DNA from: a bacterium
Lineage (GTDB): Bacteria > Electryoneota > RPQS01
Assembly (NCBI GenBank): GCA_023382385.1
Contig: JAHDVH010000004.1
Location: 124,001 to 188,000 of the forward strand
Direction of reading: 5' to 3'
DNA length: 64,000 nucleotides
This document shows positions 37,216-45,360 of the stretch, one piece after another (the first letter of the stretch is position 1; every line of letters starts with the position of its first letter). Position numbers and translations under genes: made by a program. Under the pieces are notes generated by a model. It was not told the origin of the DNA and ran no database searches. It saw only the letters and a list, made by a program, of their open reading frames with translations.

Positions 37216-40200
37216 TTAGAACTGGATATCCACCCAATATATCGCATGTGAGACTGCAACGGAGTCGGTGAAACTCAAGCCGTCCGTCGTCCCCAGAAGA
37301 AGCGGTTCAGCCGCAAACGACGCCACGCGCCAGACGCGATAGGCCTGCGCCAATTCACTGCCCTGCCAGCGGAGTGTGACCGTTGAACCGTCTGTTGCCA
37401 GAGTGAGGTTGCGCGGTTTGAGATGCAGCACGCGGTATTCGCTGGCTTCAATGCTCCCGTTGGGAATGCTTGCCGAGGGAATCTGTCCCTGCAGAGTTCC
37501 GCCGTTCGGGCTTTGATAGCGCGCGAGACACACAAAGACCGAATCGGGCGCATCGCTGAATTCCTCTGCGAGATTAAGCGATCCTTCCACAATGGTTCCT
37601 GACGAGGCGAGTGCAACGGAACCCTGAGCATCAAACCAGCCGCGCCACCCGTTGGACTCTTCATTGCCAATATACGCGCTCCATGCGGCAACTTGTCCGG
37701 ACTTTGCCCAAGGTGCGGCTTGAAGAGCCGATGGAGATTGGGCAACAAAGAGGAAGCGATCATAACCCGTGCCTTGCGCGCTCTCCGTTGCCAGATAGAG
37801 ATTTGAACCGTCATAATCGGCCCACAGATGCATGGCACCATCTGTTCCAATCTCCACCGACCCTGCGTCGCGCACGCCGTCCATGACAAAGCCGGGTGAT
37901 CCTGAAGGAATCACTGTGATGTGCCAATCCTGTCCGAAGTTGTTGTCCCAGTTTCCCAAGTTGTCGCGGAAAACAAAGTCCACAGATGTTGCGCCGGCAG
38001 GAGTATTATAGGTATATCTCCACGCACCAGCTTCTGTGTCAAAGATCATCTGCGGATCGGGAGTCAGGATGCCTTGCCAACCTGAGTGGCCGATGTGAAT
38101 ATAGACGGGATTTGAATTAGGCGGTAATGTGCCAAACGCGGCATCGTAGTAGATGGTCACGCTTGAACCACCTTCGGGAGTCTGCGGTTGCCACCAGACA
38201 CGATCGTCGCCGGTGCTTCCCTGCCCGGTTCCGACATACGTGTGATAGATGTCAGAACGTTTCGTATTGCCGGCGCTGTCCCACGCCTGTACAAAGTAGT
38301 CCAACAGCACTCCGCCGGAATCCGTGACTTCACCGTCAGTGAGATGATAGGTATATTGCTGCGCAATGCGCGACGGGAGTTCATCGAAAACGATATCACC
38401 GTAATTATACGGATTGCCTGCGGGGAAGTTTCTGCGGGTCATGGCGCGTGTTCTCCAGGAGGTTACCTCCGCACCGCCTGCATAGGTTTCGTTCTCAAAT
38501 GATGCGAGTGGATTCTCACCGTCGTTGTCCAAGCGGTAGTAAAGCGAACATGCTTCCACCCCGCTGTAGTCAGCGACAAATGTCCAGACGCGAAAATCGC
38601 GAGGATTCTGAACTTGTTGATAGCCGTGCAGCGGACCGAACCCAAGCTCGCCCGGATTGTGCGGCCACTGTTGAAGTGTCCAGATAGTAGGAGGAGTCGC
38701 GTCCGCCGCGCCGCCGATGACTTGCTCTGCGTGCTCGAGCGCCGCGTTGCACGCGACGACGGGTTTCATCTCCATGTCGAGTGTCGTGCCGTAATACATG
38801 TAGCCGGAGTTTAATGACCCGAGAAGAAAGTGCCACGCGAGATCAAGCGATGTCGGAGGGTTCGTGCGCGGATTCTGAATTGCGGGAATGTATGACGGGC
38901 CGGAAATGTCTTCAGCAGTCAGCACCACATTGGTTGCGGCCGTAATCACCGCCCAATTGTGCGCATCAATCGCCCAGCCGTTGTCAATATCTATTTGTCC
39001 GATTGCCGAGTGCGGCGGCCACATCCAGTTGGGAAAGTCGGGATCTCCGAAATCACCATCGGCATTAATCCATGCACCGTCTTCGACGTGAACGATGTCA
39101 CTCAGCGCAGGAGCATGGTCGGCCAGATACTCCGGCACGGTGGTAGGTTCATAGCCGCGCGCGACCGCCTGACTTGTGAACTGCGACACACTTTGCATAT
39201 AGTATGAGTAACCGCCCCCGAACGCATTGTCGCCATCGTGACCAAGCGTAACGAGCATCGGTTGAGTGGGATCGTTCCAACCCGCAATGAGGTCAATGTC
39301 ATCGGGGTTATACATTTGATAGCCGTCCTGCCAGCTCATCGACATCGCGACGGGAATCACGACTATCGTGTCGGCAAGTCCGGTGTAGGCATCCACGTGG
39401 ATCGCGCGATGCGGCTGAAACGCGAAGGGCACGGCATCCGTCGGCGAACAACCGCGCGAAATCGTTTGAGTGCGCCAGTTGTTTTGCGGGGGGTTCAATT
39501 GATCTGCGCGATTCGGCGGATTGCAGTTCTCCCCTCCGGTGCCGAGTGTCAAAGAGAAATTGCTGCAGGCGCGGGAAAGATGCGTGGAAGCGATGAACGT
39601 CCATTCGAGTCCGCAGTCGCGCAGAACCGGAATAATTCGTTGACTGAATGCAATCTCCGGTGGGAAGAATCCTTTGCTTTGAGGAGGTGACGCCCCCCAG
39701 ACGGTTGCATAGACGTTCTGATAGATTTGAATGTCTTTCTTGAGAACTTCCGAATCTATCAGCGGCGCGAAGCTGTGATGATAGGAAATCACCGTCATCT
39801 CGAGTCGAGGATTGCCGCCGGTAGTCATCCAGTTCCGCGCAGTTTGAAAGTGTGAGTTCCATGCCGCCGTGTAGCCGCCGAAGTTCGTTGCGGCAAGGCT
39901 TGCCACATTGCGAATCAGCCCACCGGAGTAAGTCACTTGTGCTCCGGCATCCACTCCGCTCATAGTGGCTATTGAGTTCTTGGGGCGATCTTGATAGGCC
40001 GCAATTCTGTCGGCGACTGTGAAGATTCCCGCGACATCATTTTCCGGATGCGTGGCTCCTGCGTTGCGCCGCCAGATGGACTCCATCGCCGTTTCGTAGC
40101 CCGAACCGTAACTCGTCGGAGCGGGCCAGTAGATCGGCTGCTCAAGGTGCCAAAGATAGGTCGTGTGCACCGGCGCGGCAAACGCGGCGGAATACAAAAT

Positions 40201-40245
40201 CATCCATGCGAAAGTCAAAACATGCAGCAAGCGAGCGCGAGACAT
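37216..40245 (-). CDS. Exported GH57-like protein with CBM25-like module
   Basis: 1009 residues; AAAGGA precedes ATG 40245 and a signal peptide covers ~1-23. The N-terminal half is a divergent GH57-type region: TTYLWHLEQPIYWP replaces the usual HQHQP, a candidate nucleophile Glu lies in GFFPPEIAFSQR and a candidate acid in LGHDGDNAFG. A CBM25-like starch module follows (VWWQPQTPEGGSSVTIYYDA, then NPVYIHIGHSGWQG), almost the same as the modules in the surface amylase, then a DOMON-like stretch (VMDGVRDAGSVEIG) and a short beta-rich end. No T9SS tag. Located 12 bp after the symporter gene. Probably acts on starch or glycogen; the altered N-terminal motif leaves its activity open. Confidence 0.7.
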   Translation of the reverse strand: MSRARLLHVLTFAWMILYSAAFAAPVHTTYLWHLEQPIYWPAPTSYGSGYETAMESIWRRNAGATHPENDVAGIFTVADRIAAYQDRPKNSIATMSGVDAGAQVTYSGGLIRNVASLAATNFGGYTAAWNSHFQTARNWMTTGGNPRLEMTVISYHHSFAPLIDSEVLKKDIQIYQNVYATVWGASPPQSKGFFPPEIAFSQRIIPVLRDCGLEWTFIASTHLSRACSNFSLTLGTGGENCNPPNRADQLNPPQNNWRTQTISRGCSPTDAVPFAFQPHRAIHVDAYTGLADTIVVIPVAMSMSWQDGYQMYNPDDIDLIAGWNDPTQPMLVTLGHDGDNAFGGGYSYYMQSVSQFTSQAVARGYEPTTVPEYLADHAPALSDIVHVEDGAWINADGDFGDPDFPNWMWPPHSAIGQIDIDNGWAIDAHNWAVITAATNVVLTAEDISGPSYIPAIQNPRTNPPTSLDLAWHFLLGSLNSGYMYYGTTLDMEMKPVVACNAALEHAEQVIGGAADATPPTIWTLQQWPHNPGELGFGPLHGYQQVQNPRDFRVWTFVADYSGVEACSLYYRLDNDGENPLASFENETYAGGAEVTSWRTRAMTRRNFPAGNPYNYGDIVFDELPSRIAQQYTYHLTDGEVTDSGGVLLDYFVQAWDSAGNTKRSDIYHTYVGTGQGSTGDDRVWWQPQTPEGGSSVTIYYDAAFGTLPPNSNPVYIHIGHSGWQGILTPDPQMIFDTEAGAWRYTYNTPAGATSVDFVFRDNLGNWDNNFGQDWHITVIPSGSPGFVMDGVRDAGSVEIGTDGAMHLWADYDGSNLYLATESAQGTGYDRFLFVAQSPSALQAAPWAKSGQVAAWSAYIGNEESNGWRGWFDAQGSVALASSGTIVEGSLNLAEEFSDAPDSVFVCLARYQSPNGGTLQGQIPSASIPNGSIEASEYRVLHLKPRNLTLATDGSTVTLRWQGSELAQAYRVWRVASFAAEPLLLGTTDGLSFTDSVAVSHAIYWVDIQF

Positions 40246-40257
40246 ACAATCAATCCT

Positions 40258-41859
40258 TTAGAAGAACAGGCCCCAAAGCAACAACACGAGTGAAACAAGC
40301 AACACGCTCCAGCCGATATTCAACCGATGCAACCTGGGGTCGGCGGTCTTCCTATCGGCAAGGGGAGTGTATTTGAACGTCAGTCCCGACAGAGAAGACA
40401 TGCCGGGCGCAGGTGTGGAAAGACTTACAGCAATCAGCACAATCGAACAGATGATGAACAGAAACGTTGCAAAATGCAGGAAGTTCATTTCCACCATCCA
40501 GCGCAGCGGGCCTTCGGCCAAAGCAGTCTGCTTGTGAATCAGCTCTCCAATCAGGCGGGTTGCGCCAAGCACGAGGCCGGTAAGCAACGCAGCAATCGCA
40601 CCTTTGCCGTTGGCGCGCGGCCATAGCAAGCCGAAAATGAATACGGCCGCAATCGGAGGGCTGATGTAGGCTTGCACGCTCTGCAGGTAGACGTAGAGCT
40701 GTGACGAGATTACCTTGATGAACGGCACCCAGAGAATGCCAAGCAGAACCACCACTCCGGTGGCAACTCTACCGACGGTGACCAGCCGCTTTTCAGGAGT
40801 ATCCGGTCTAATCTTCTTATAGATGTCCATTGTGAAAAGTGTGGACGCACTATTGAAGCACGACGCCAGCGAGGACATTAACGCGGCGAGCAAACTGGCA
40901 ATCACGATTCCTTTCACGCCAGCCGGAAGCAGGCGCGAGACCATTTCAGGATAGGCCTGATCACCTGCGACCTCAGGATAGAGCGCATGCGCAATAACGC
41001 CGGGGAGAACCAGAATGAAAACCGGCAGGATTTTCAGGTAGCCTGCGAAGATCGCGCCGCTGCGAGCCTGCTCCAAACCTCGCGCGCTCAACACGCGCTG
41101 CACGATATACTGATCCGTGCACCAATACCATATCCCGAGGATCGGCGCGCCGAAGACAATTCCCGTCCACGGAAAGTCGGGATGATCCATGGCTTTGAAC
41201 ATACTCCAGTACTCAGGAGGCGTGGAGGCGACGAGATTATCCCACCCGCCGACTTCACTCAATCCGAGCAGCGTGAGTGTCAACGCTCCGCCAATCAGAA
41301 CTACCGCCTGCACAAGCTCGGTGTAGATGACGGCTGTCAATCCGCCGATCACGGTATAGATGCCGGTGGCGACGACCATGACAATTGCGGACGTGTAGAT
41401 GTCCCAACCGAGCAGGACATTCAAAAGGAGCGAACCTGCCAGCAACGTGACGGATACTTTGGTCAACACATAGGCGACGATCGAGACGCCGGTCAAATAC
41501 CAACGACTTGCGGCATCGTAGCGGCGTTCGAGAAACTCGGGCATCGTGAAAACCTGCGAACGCAAATAGAACGGGGCGAAGACCCAACCGAGCAGGAGGA
41601 CGATGAGACAGGCGAGCCATTCGAAATGTCCGACGGCCAAGCCGCCTGCAGCTCCTGAGCCTGCCAGTCCGACGAAGTGCTCACTTGAAATGTTGGTCGC
41701 GAAAAGGGACGCACCGATCGCAAACCACCCGACATTTCGGCCCGCAAGAAAGTAGCCTGTCGTATCCGACTTCCGACGGCGGGCGAAGTAGATTCCCACC
41801 GAAAACACCGCCGCGAAGTAGATGACGATGATGATGAGGTCCAGCGTGGAAAGGCTCAT
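40258..41859 (-). CDS. Sodium/solute symporter (SSS, SGLT-like)
   Basis: 533 residues with about 13-14 predicted membrane helices. SSS-family signatures include YFLAGRNVGWFAIGASLFAT near the N terminus, SSEHFVGLAGSGAAGG, and YWCTDQYIVQRVLSARG in the middle, which resembles the sugar-transporting SGLT branch. It likely imports glucose or another product of the neighbouring alpha-glucosidase with Na+. It lies 11 bp after the GH31 gene, so the two are co-transcribed. Substrate is inferred from context. Confidence 0.85.
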   Translation of the reverse strand: MSLSTLDLIIIVIYFAAVFSVGIYFARRRKSDTTGYFLAGRNVGWFAIGASLFATNISSEHFVGLAGSGAAGGLAVGHFEWLACLIVLLLGWVFAPFYLRSQVFTMPEFLERRYDAASRWYLTGVSIVAYVLTKVSVTLLAGSLLLNVLLGWDIYTSAIVMVVATGIYTVIGGLTAVIYTELVQAVVLIGGALTLTLLGLSEVGGWDNLVASTPPEYWSMFKAMDHPDFPWTGIVFGAPILGIWYWCTDQYIVQRVLSARGLEQARSGAIFAGYLKILPVFILVLPGVIAHALYPEVAGDQAYPEMVSRLLPAGVKGIVIASLLAALMSSLASCFNSASTLFTMDIYKKIRPDTPEKRLVTVGRVATGVVVLLGILWVPFIKVISSQLYVYLQSVQAYISPPIAAVFIFGLLWPRANGKGAIAALLTGLVLGATRLIGELIHKQTALAEGPLRWMVEMNFLHFATFLFIICSIVLIAVSLSTPAPGMSSLSGLTFKYTPLADRKTADPRLHRLNIGWSVLLVSLVLLLWGLFF

Positions 41860-41870
41860 ATGCTTTGTCT

Positions 41871-44318
41871 CTATTCAAAGAACTCGAACGATTGGAAGCT
41901 GAATTCGGAGGCCAGGTCAATTTCGAGACGGCGACGATCCGGATCAAAACTGATGCGGGAGTCATTCAGGGAAATCGCCGCGCCATTCAAGCGCAAAACA
42001 TCGGGTGCTGCGGCAACGCCATGAAAGACAATCGTCAATGAGCGATCGGGCAAGGTGTAACCGTTTGCGGCGACACGTCGCGAAATCCGATGCGATTTCT
42101 TCTGCGCAAGATATTCGTACAAGGTTTCCCGAAACTTGCCATTCCTGAAGTCAAAGCTCCTGCCGTCATCTTCGATGAGGGTATGTGTAGACTGCAAGAG
42201 CGTATCTGTCTTCCCTGTTGATCCATAAACGTCAACTATCAATTGCTGAACGGCCCTCTGGTCGGCGAAGTCCTGCGCGTCCCGTCGAATCACAATTGAG
42301 CCTTCGCGCACGAACATCGGGAGCCAATCAAGATGTGCGTCAACGATCACCTCCTGCTTTCCCTCGTATACGCGATCTGTATTTCCATACACCCAGCGGC
42401 CTGCGGGAAGATAGACTTTCTTGGTATACTGTTTTTCACGTGTGACGGGAGCAACGAGAATATTTGATCCGAGCATGAACTGCTGCTGATAGCCCCAGTC
42501 GTAACACATGGGGTCATCCTGAAATTCGTAGAACATCGGTCGCCAGATGGGGTCACCGCTCACACTCGACTGATAGAAGAGAGTGTAGAGATACGGCAGC
42601 AATTCATAGCGGAGTTTGATGAATTTGCGGCTGATGTCTTCGATGTTTTCACCGAACGACCACGGTTCCTGATCGGGTGAACCGTAGTGCGTGTGTGTGC
42701 GGCAGAAGGGCGAGACCGCTCCCACTTGGATCCAACGCGCAAAGAGTTCCGGTGACGGCGTTCCGATAAATCCTCCGATGTCCATTCCGACAAAGGGCTG
42801 ACCGGAGAGTCCCATGCCGAGCATCATGCGAATGCCGAGTTCAAGATGATCTTCGGAGGCGACATTATCTCCCGTCCATGCGGCGGAGTATTTTTGCATG
42901 CCGGCGAAGCCTGCGCGCGTCAGAATGAAGGGGCGTTCGTTCGGGTAGGCCCTTAACAGCTCGTCGCGAGTGGCTTGCGCCATATGCAGCGCGTAGAGAT
43001 TGTGCATCTTCTTGTGCGAAGAGTTGCGGCCGCTGTCGTCGAAGACGGTCTCCAGAGGAAAGGCTTGACCCCAACAGGCAGGCTCATTCATGTCGTTCCA
43101 GAATCCGCGAAGCCCAAGCTTGCGAAGATCCGCGATGTGTTTTCCCCACCAACTCCGCGTCTTGGGTCTTGAGAAGTCAGGAAAGTAGGATGGTCCGGGC
43201 CAAACTTCGCCGACGTGCACGGTGCCGTCAGGGAATCTGACGAAGTGATTGTCCGCGAGACCTTCGCGAGCAATTTTATACTCCCAGTCCGCTTTGACGC
43301 CCGGATCGATAATCGGGACGATCTTGAATCCGGTTTTGGCAAGGTCATCAACCATCTTCTGCGGCTGCGGGAAGCGTGTGCTGTCCCACGTGAAGACACG
43401 GTAGCCGTCCATGTAATGAATATCAAGATAGATGACGTCGCAGGGAATGTCTTTTTCGCGGAAGGTCTGTGCGATGCGGCGCACTTCGGTTTCAGGGTAA
43501 TAGCTCCAGCGACATTGCTGATAGCCCAGCGCCCAGAGCGGCGGTAACTCTATTTTGCCGGTGAGATCCGAGAAGCGGCGCACGACGTCGCGAATTGTGG
43601 GGCCGTAGATGAAGAAGTAATCCAGAGGGCCGTCTTCCGCGGAGAAGGAAGAGTAACGCTGCTGGCCTGCACCGAAATTGAATTTTGTGCGATAGGAGTT
43701 GTTGAAGTAGATGCCGTAGGCGATTCCATCGCGCACTCCGATATAGAACGGAACGGATTGGTAAAGCGGATCAGTGTTGTCCTGATAGGCGGGGATGTCG
43801 CTGTTCCACATCTGGAGTTCACGGCCACGCTTGTCGAGTCCTCCTCCCTTCAGGCCGAGTCCGAAGAATTTTTCACCCAGAGCAAGCTGCTTCCATGTGC
43901 GGACTTCATTGCCGTCCCAGCCGTAGGCCATAGTGGAGTCATCGCGGAGAATGATTGCTCCAGCGCCGTCTGAGATTGTCATGCGTGAGTTCGCGCGGTC
44001 GATGGTCCAAGCAATCGCGGACGAGTGCATACTAATCCGGTCTTGCGATTCAGACACTACTGTTTCCCATGTTTGCGAATTGGCGGCAATCAGGAAGTTC
44101 GCGTCGAGCGCATCATATAATAGCGGCTCCGGATCATTCGGACGCACCAAAGTTACTCGAAGAATTTCTGCGGTCTGGAATTGTACGTGCAATTCTCCTC
44201 CATCGCAGAGGATGACTGCGCCGCGATCAGCGGTTTGCCAGCCAGTAACTTGACCGAGGAAAGAGTAGTTTGCGAAGGAGGCTAAGGGGAGCAGGATGGC
44301 GAGCAGGCGGAGGAGCAT
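41871..44318 (-). CDS. Exported GH31 alpha-glucosidase
   Basis: 815 residues from ATG 44318, which opens a signal peptide (MLLRLLAILLPLASFA); a longer in-frame start at 44381 would precede the predicted promoter -35. It has an N-terminal beta-sandwich, a GH31 barrel from ~250 and a C-terminal beta region. The nucleophile is Asp409 in GFWNDMNEP and the acid/base Asp484 in WTGDNVASE; other conserved stretches are LGYQQCRWSYY and CDVIYLDIHYMDGY. Likely releases glucose from maltooligosaccharides in the periplasm for the adjacent symporter. GH31 also includes alpha-xylosidases and transglucosylases, so specificity is unproven. Confidence 0.88.
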   Translation of the reverse strand: MLLRLLAILLPLASFANYSFLGQVTGWQTADRGAVILCDGGELHVQFQTAEILRVTLVRPNDPEPLLYDALDANFLIAANSQTWETVVSESQDRISMHSSAIAWTIDRANSRMTISDGAGAIILRDDSTMAYGWDGNEVRTWKQLALGEKFFGLGLKGGGLDKRGRELQMWNSDIPAYQDNTDPLYQSVPFYIGVRDGIAYGIYFNNSYRTKFNFGAGQQRYSSFSAEDGPLDYFFIYGPTIRDVVRRFSDLTGKIELPPLWALGYQQCRWSYYPETEVRRIAQTFREKDIPCDVIYLDIHYMDGYRVFTWDSTRFPQPQKMVDDLAKTGFKIVPIIDPGVKADWEYKIAREGLADNHFVRFPDGTVHVGEVWPGPSYFPDFSRPKTRSWWGKHIADLRKLGLRGFWNDMNEPACWGQAFPLETVFDDSGRNSSHKKMHNLYALHMAQATRDELLRAYPNERPFILTRAGFAGMQKYSAAWTGDNVASEDHLELGIRMMLGMGLSGQPFVGMDIGGFIGTPSPELFARWIQVGAVSPFCRTHTHYGSPDQEPWSFGENIEDISRKFIKLRYELLPYLYTLFYQSSVSGDPIWRPMFYEFQDDPMCYDWGYQQQFMLGSNILVAPVTREKQYTKKVYLPAGRWVYGNTDRVYEGKQEVIVDAHLDWLPMFVREGSIVIRRDAQDFADQRAVQQLIVDVYGSTGKTDTLLQSTHTLIEDDGRSFDFRNGKFRETLYEYLAQKKSHRISRRVAANGYTLPDRSLTIVFHGVAAAPDVLRLNGAAISLNDSRISFDPDRRRLEIDLASEFSFQSFEFFE

Positions 44319-44352
44319 AGGTGGCCCTGGAGAAAGGTGTGCGGAACACCTT

Positions 44353-44381
44353 AATTTACGAAATGTTGGGCCAGTGCTCAA
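44353..44381 (-). promoter_or_regulatory. Predicted promoter of the GH31-SSS-GH57-GH13 operon
   Basis: On the minus strand: -35 TTGAGC (complement of 44376-44381), 17-bp spacer, -10 TAAATT (complement of 44353-44358). Predicted start near 44346, giving a ~28-nt leader. No operator repeat was recognised beside it. Confidence 0.45.
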
Positions 44382-44451
44382 GACGAAACAACGGAAGCCG
44401 GGCAGGCTTGGTTGTTCTTATGTTCAACGCATCAGATACCGTAAAGTTCCC

Positions 44452-44493
44452 GAAAAGCGAAACCCCTGTTCAGCAAGAGCTTAGCAGGGGCTT
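44452..44493 (-). terminator. Candidate terminator of the RND-arsR operon
   Basis: On the minus strand AAGCCCCTG (44493-44485) pairs with CAGGGGTTT (44468-44460, one G-T pair), followed by CGCTTTT. The T tract is interrupted. It lies ~40 bp after the arsR stop codon and upstream of the GH31 promoter. Confidence 0.5.
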
Positions 44494-44531
44494 GATGAAG
44501 CGTGCGCATGTCCCGGGGAAGAGGGCACGCG

Positions 44532-44852
44532 CTACTTCATGGCTTTCCTCTCAATTGAACTGCAAACGGAATCGCAGACGGAATTTACAACAGGATCCGT
44601 CACGTGATAGAGTCGGCTTTGCTTATCCGTCCGAGATTCGACCAGACCGGCGGCTTTGAGAATAGCCAAGTGTTTGGACACGTTGGCCTGACTGCACCCG
44701 AGCACGTCCACCAGTTCGCTAACAGAGAACTCCCGCTGTCTGAGATAGTATAGAATTCTCAGGCGCATGGGATCCCCCATCGCCTTTAACATCGTGGCGA
44801 TGTGTGAGACCATTTCCAAAGTCGGAACCTTCTGATTTGTTTGCGCAGTCAT
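44532..44852 (-). CDS. ArsR/SmtB-family repressor
   Basis: 106 residues with the winged helix-turn-helix of ArsR proteins (MLKAMGDPMRLRILYYL, then ELVDVLGCSQANVSKHLAIL). The arsenic-site motif ELCVCDL is absent; cysteines are C53 in the recognition region and C93/C97 near the C terminus, so any metal site would be non-standard, or it may sense something other than metal. It is the last gene of the tolC-adaptor-RND operon and probably represses the operon from the palindrome at 51090-51103. Confidence 0.85.
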   Translation of the reverse strand: MTAQTNQKVPTLEMVSHIATMLKAMGDPMRLRILYYLRQREFSVSELVDVLGCSQANVSKHLAILKAAGLVESRTDKQSRLYHVTDPVVNSVCDSVCSSIERKAMK

Positions 44853-44862
44853 GTTTTTTGGA

Positions 44863-45147
44863 TTAGATGGCGGAGACGACCGGCCAATATACGCACGACA
44901 GATGACAATTACATTCTTTGGCGTAGGTGTTCAGAATTTCGACAATTCTTGCGCGTAACTCTGAATCCACGACAGTCATCAGGATCACTGATGTTTTAGG
45001 ATGGACGGCACTACCCATGCGAGGGCCGCTCGTGCCGACACCATGTGCATCAGCGATTTCCGTGAATCCGGGAACGCCCTGTTTCTGCAAGAGCAGGGCG
45101 ATCTCTTCGCGCATTTCGGCCTTGGCAAAGACGACGAGCATTTCCAT
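44863..45147 (-). CDS. Small PII-like protein of an RND efflux operon
   Basis: 94 residues; AAGGTT precedes ATG 45147. Pattern MEMLVVFAKAEMREEIALLL resembles the first strand and helix of PII/CutA-like ferredoxin folds, with a central loop GVGTSGPRMGSAVHPKTS and a C-terminal cysteine cluster C79-x-C81-x3-C85. It matches my memory of the small protein encoded after RND pumps in Porphyromonas (PG0541-type transporter-associated proteins). A cytoplasmic metal- or effector-sensing partner of the pump is plausible; this is inference. Confidence 0.6.
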   Translation of the reverse strand: MEMLVVFAKAEMREEIALLLQKQGVPGFTEIADAHGVGTSGPRMGSAVHPKTSVILMTVVDSELRARIVEILNTYAKECNCHLSCVYWPVVSAI

Positions 45148-45156
45148 TTGAGAACC

Positions 45157-45345
45157 TTAGGGTTTGAGACCGAGTTTGCGGAAGATAGTGATCGCGGGGC
45201 ACCATTTGCTGAACGATGACTGTATGAGATTCAAAGCCACGAACGCAGTTAAGAGCATCCACCATTGATTCACCCACATCGTCAGCGCGAGGCTCAAAAG
45301 AATCATGAAACCCGCCAACAGCCTAACAGCTTCTTCGACACGCAT
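45157..45345 (-). CDS. DUF2892/YgaP-like small membrane protein
   Basis: 62 residues; CAGGAGT is 8 nt before ATG 45345. Two membrane segments (LLAGFMILLSLALTMWV and WWMLLTAFVALNLIQSSF) followed by KWCPAITIFRKLGLKP, the ending typical of DUF2892 proteins related to the membrane part of the YgaP rhodanese. Such proteins often accompany heavy-metal or sulfur genes. It sits between the RND pump and the PII-like gene. Function unknown. Confidence 0.75.
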   Translation of the reverse strand: MRVEEAVRLLAGFMILLSLALTMWVNQWWMLLTAFVALNLIQSSFSKWCPAITIFRKLGLKP

Positions 45346-45360
45346 GTTATTACTCCTGCC

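Noticed and set aside
40987-41658. 223-codon plus-strand frame opposite the sodium symporter
   Set aside because: Antisense shadow; charged translation reflects the opposite strand's hydrophobic codons.
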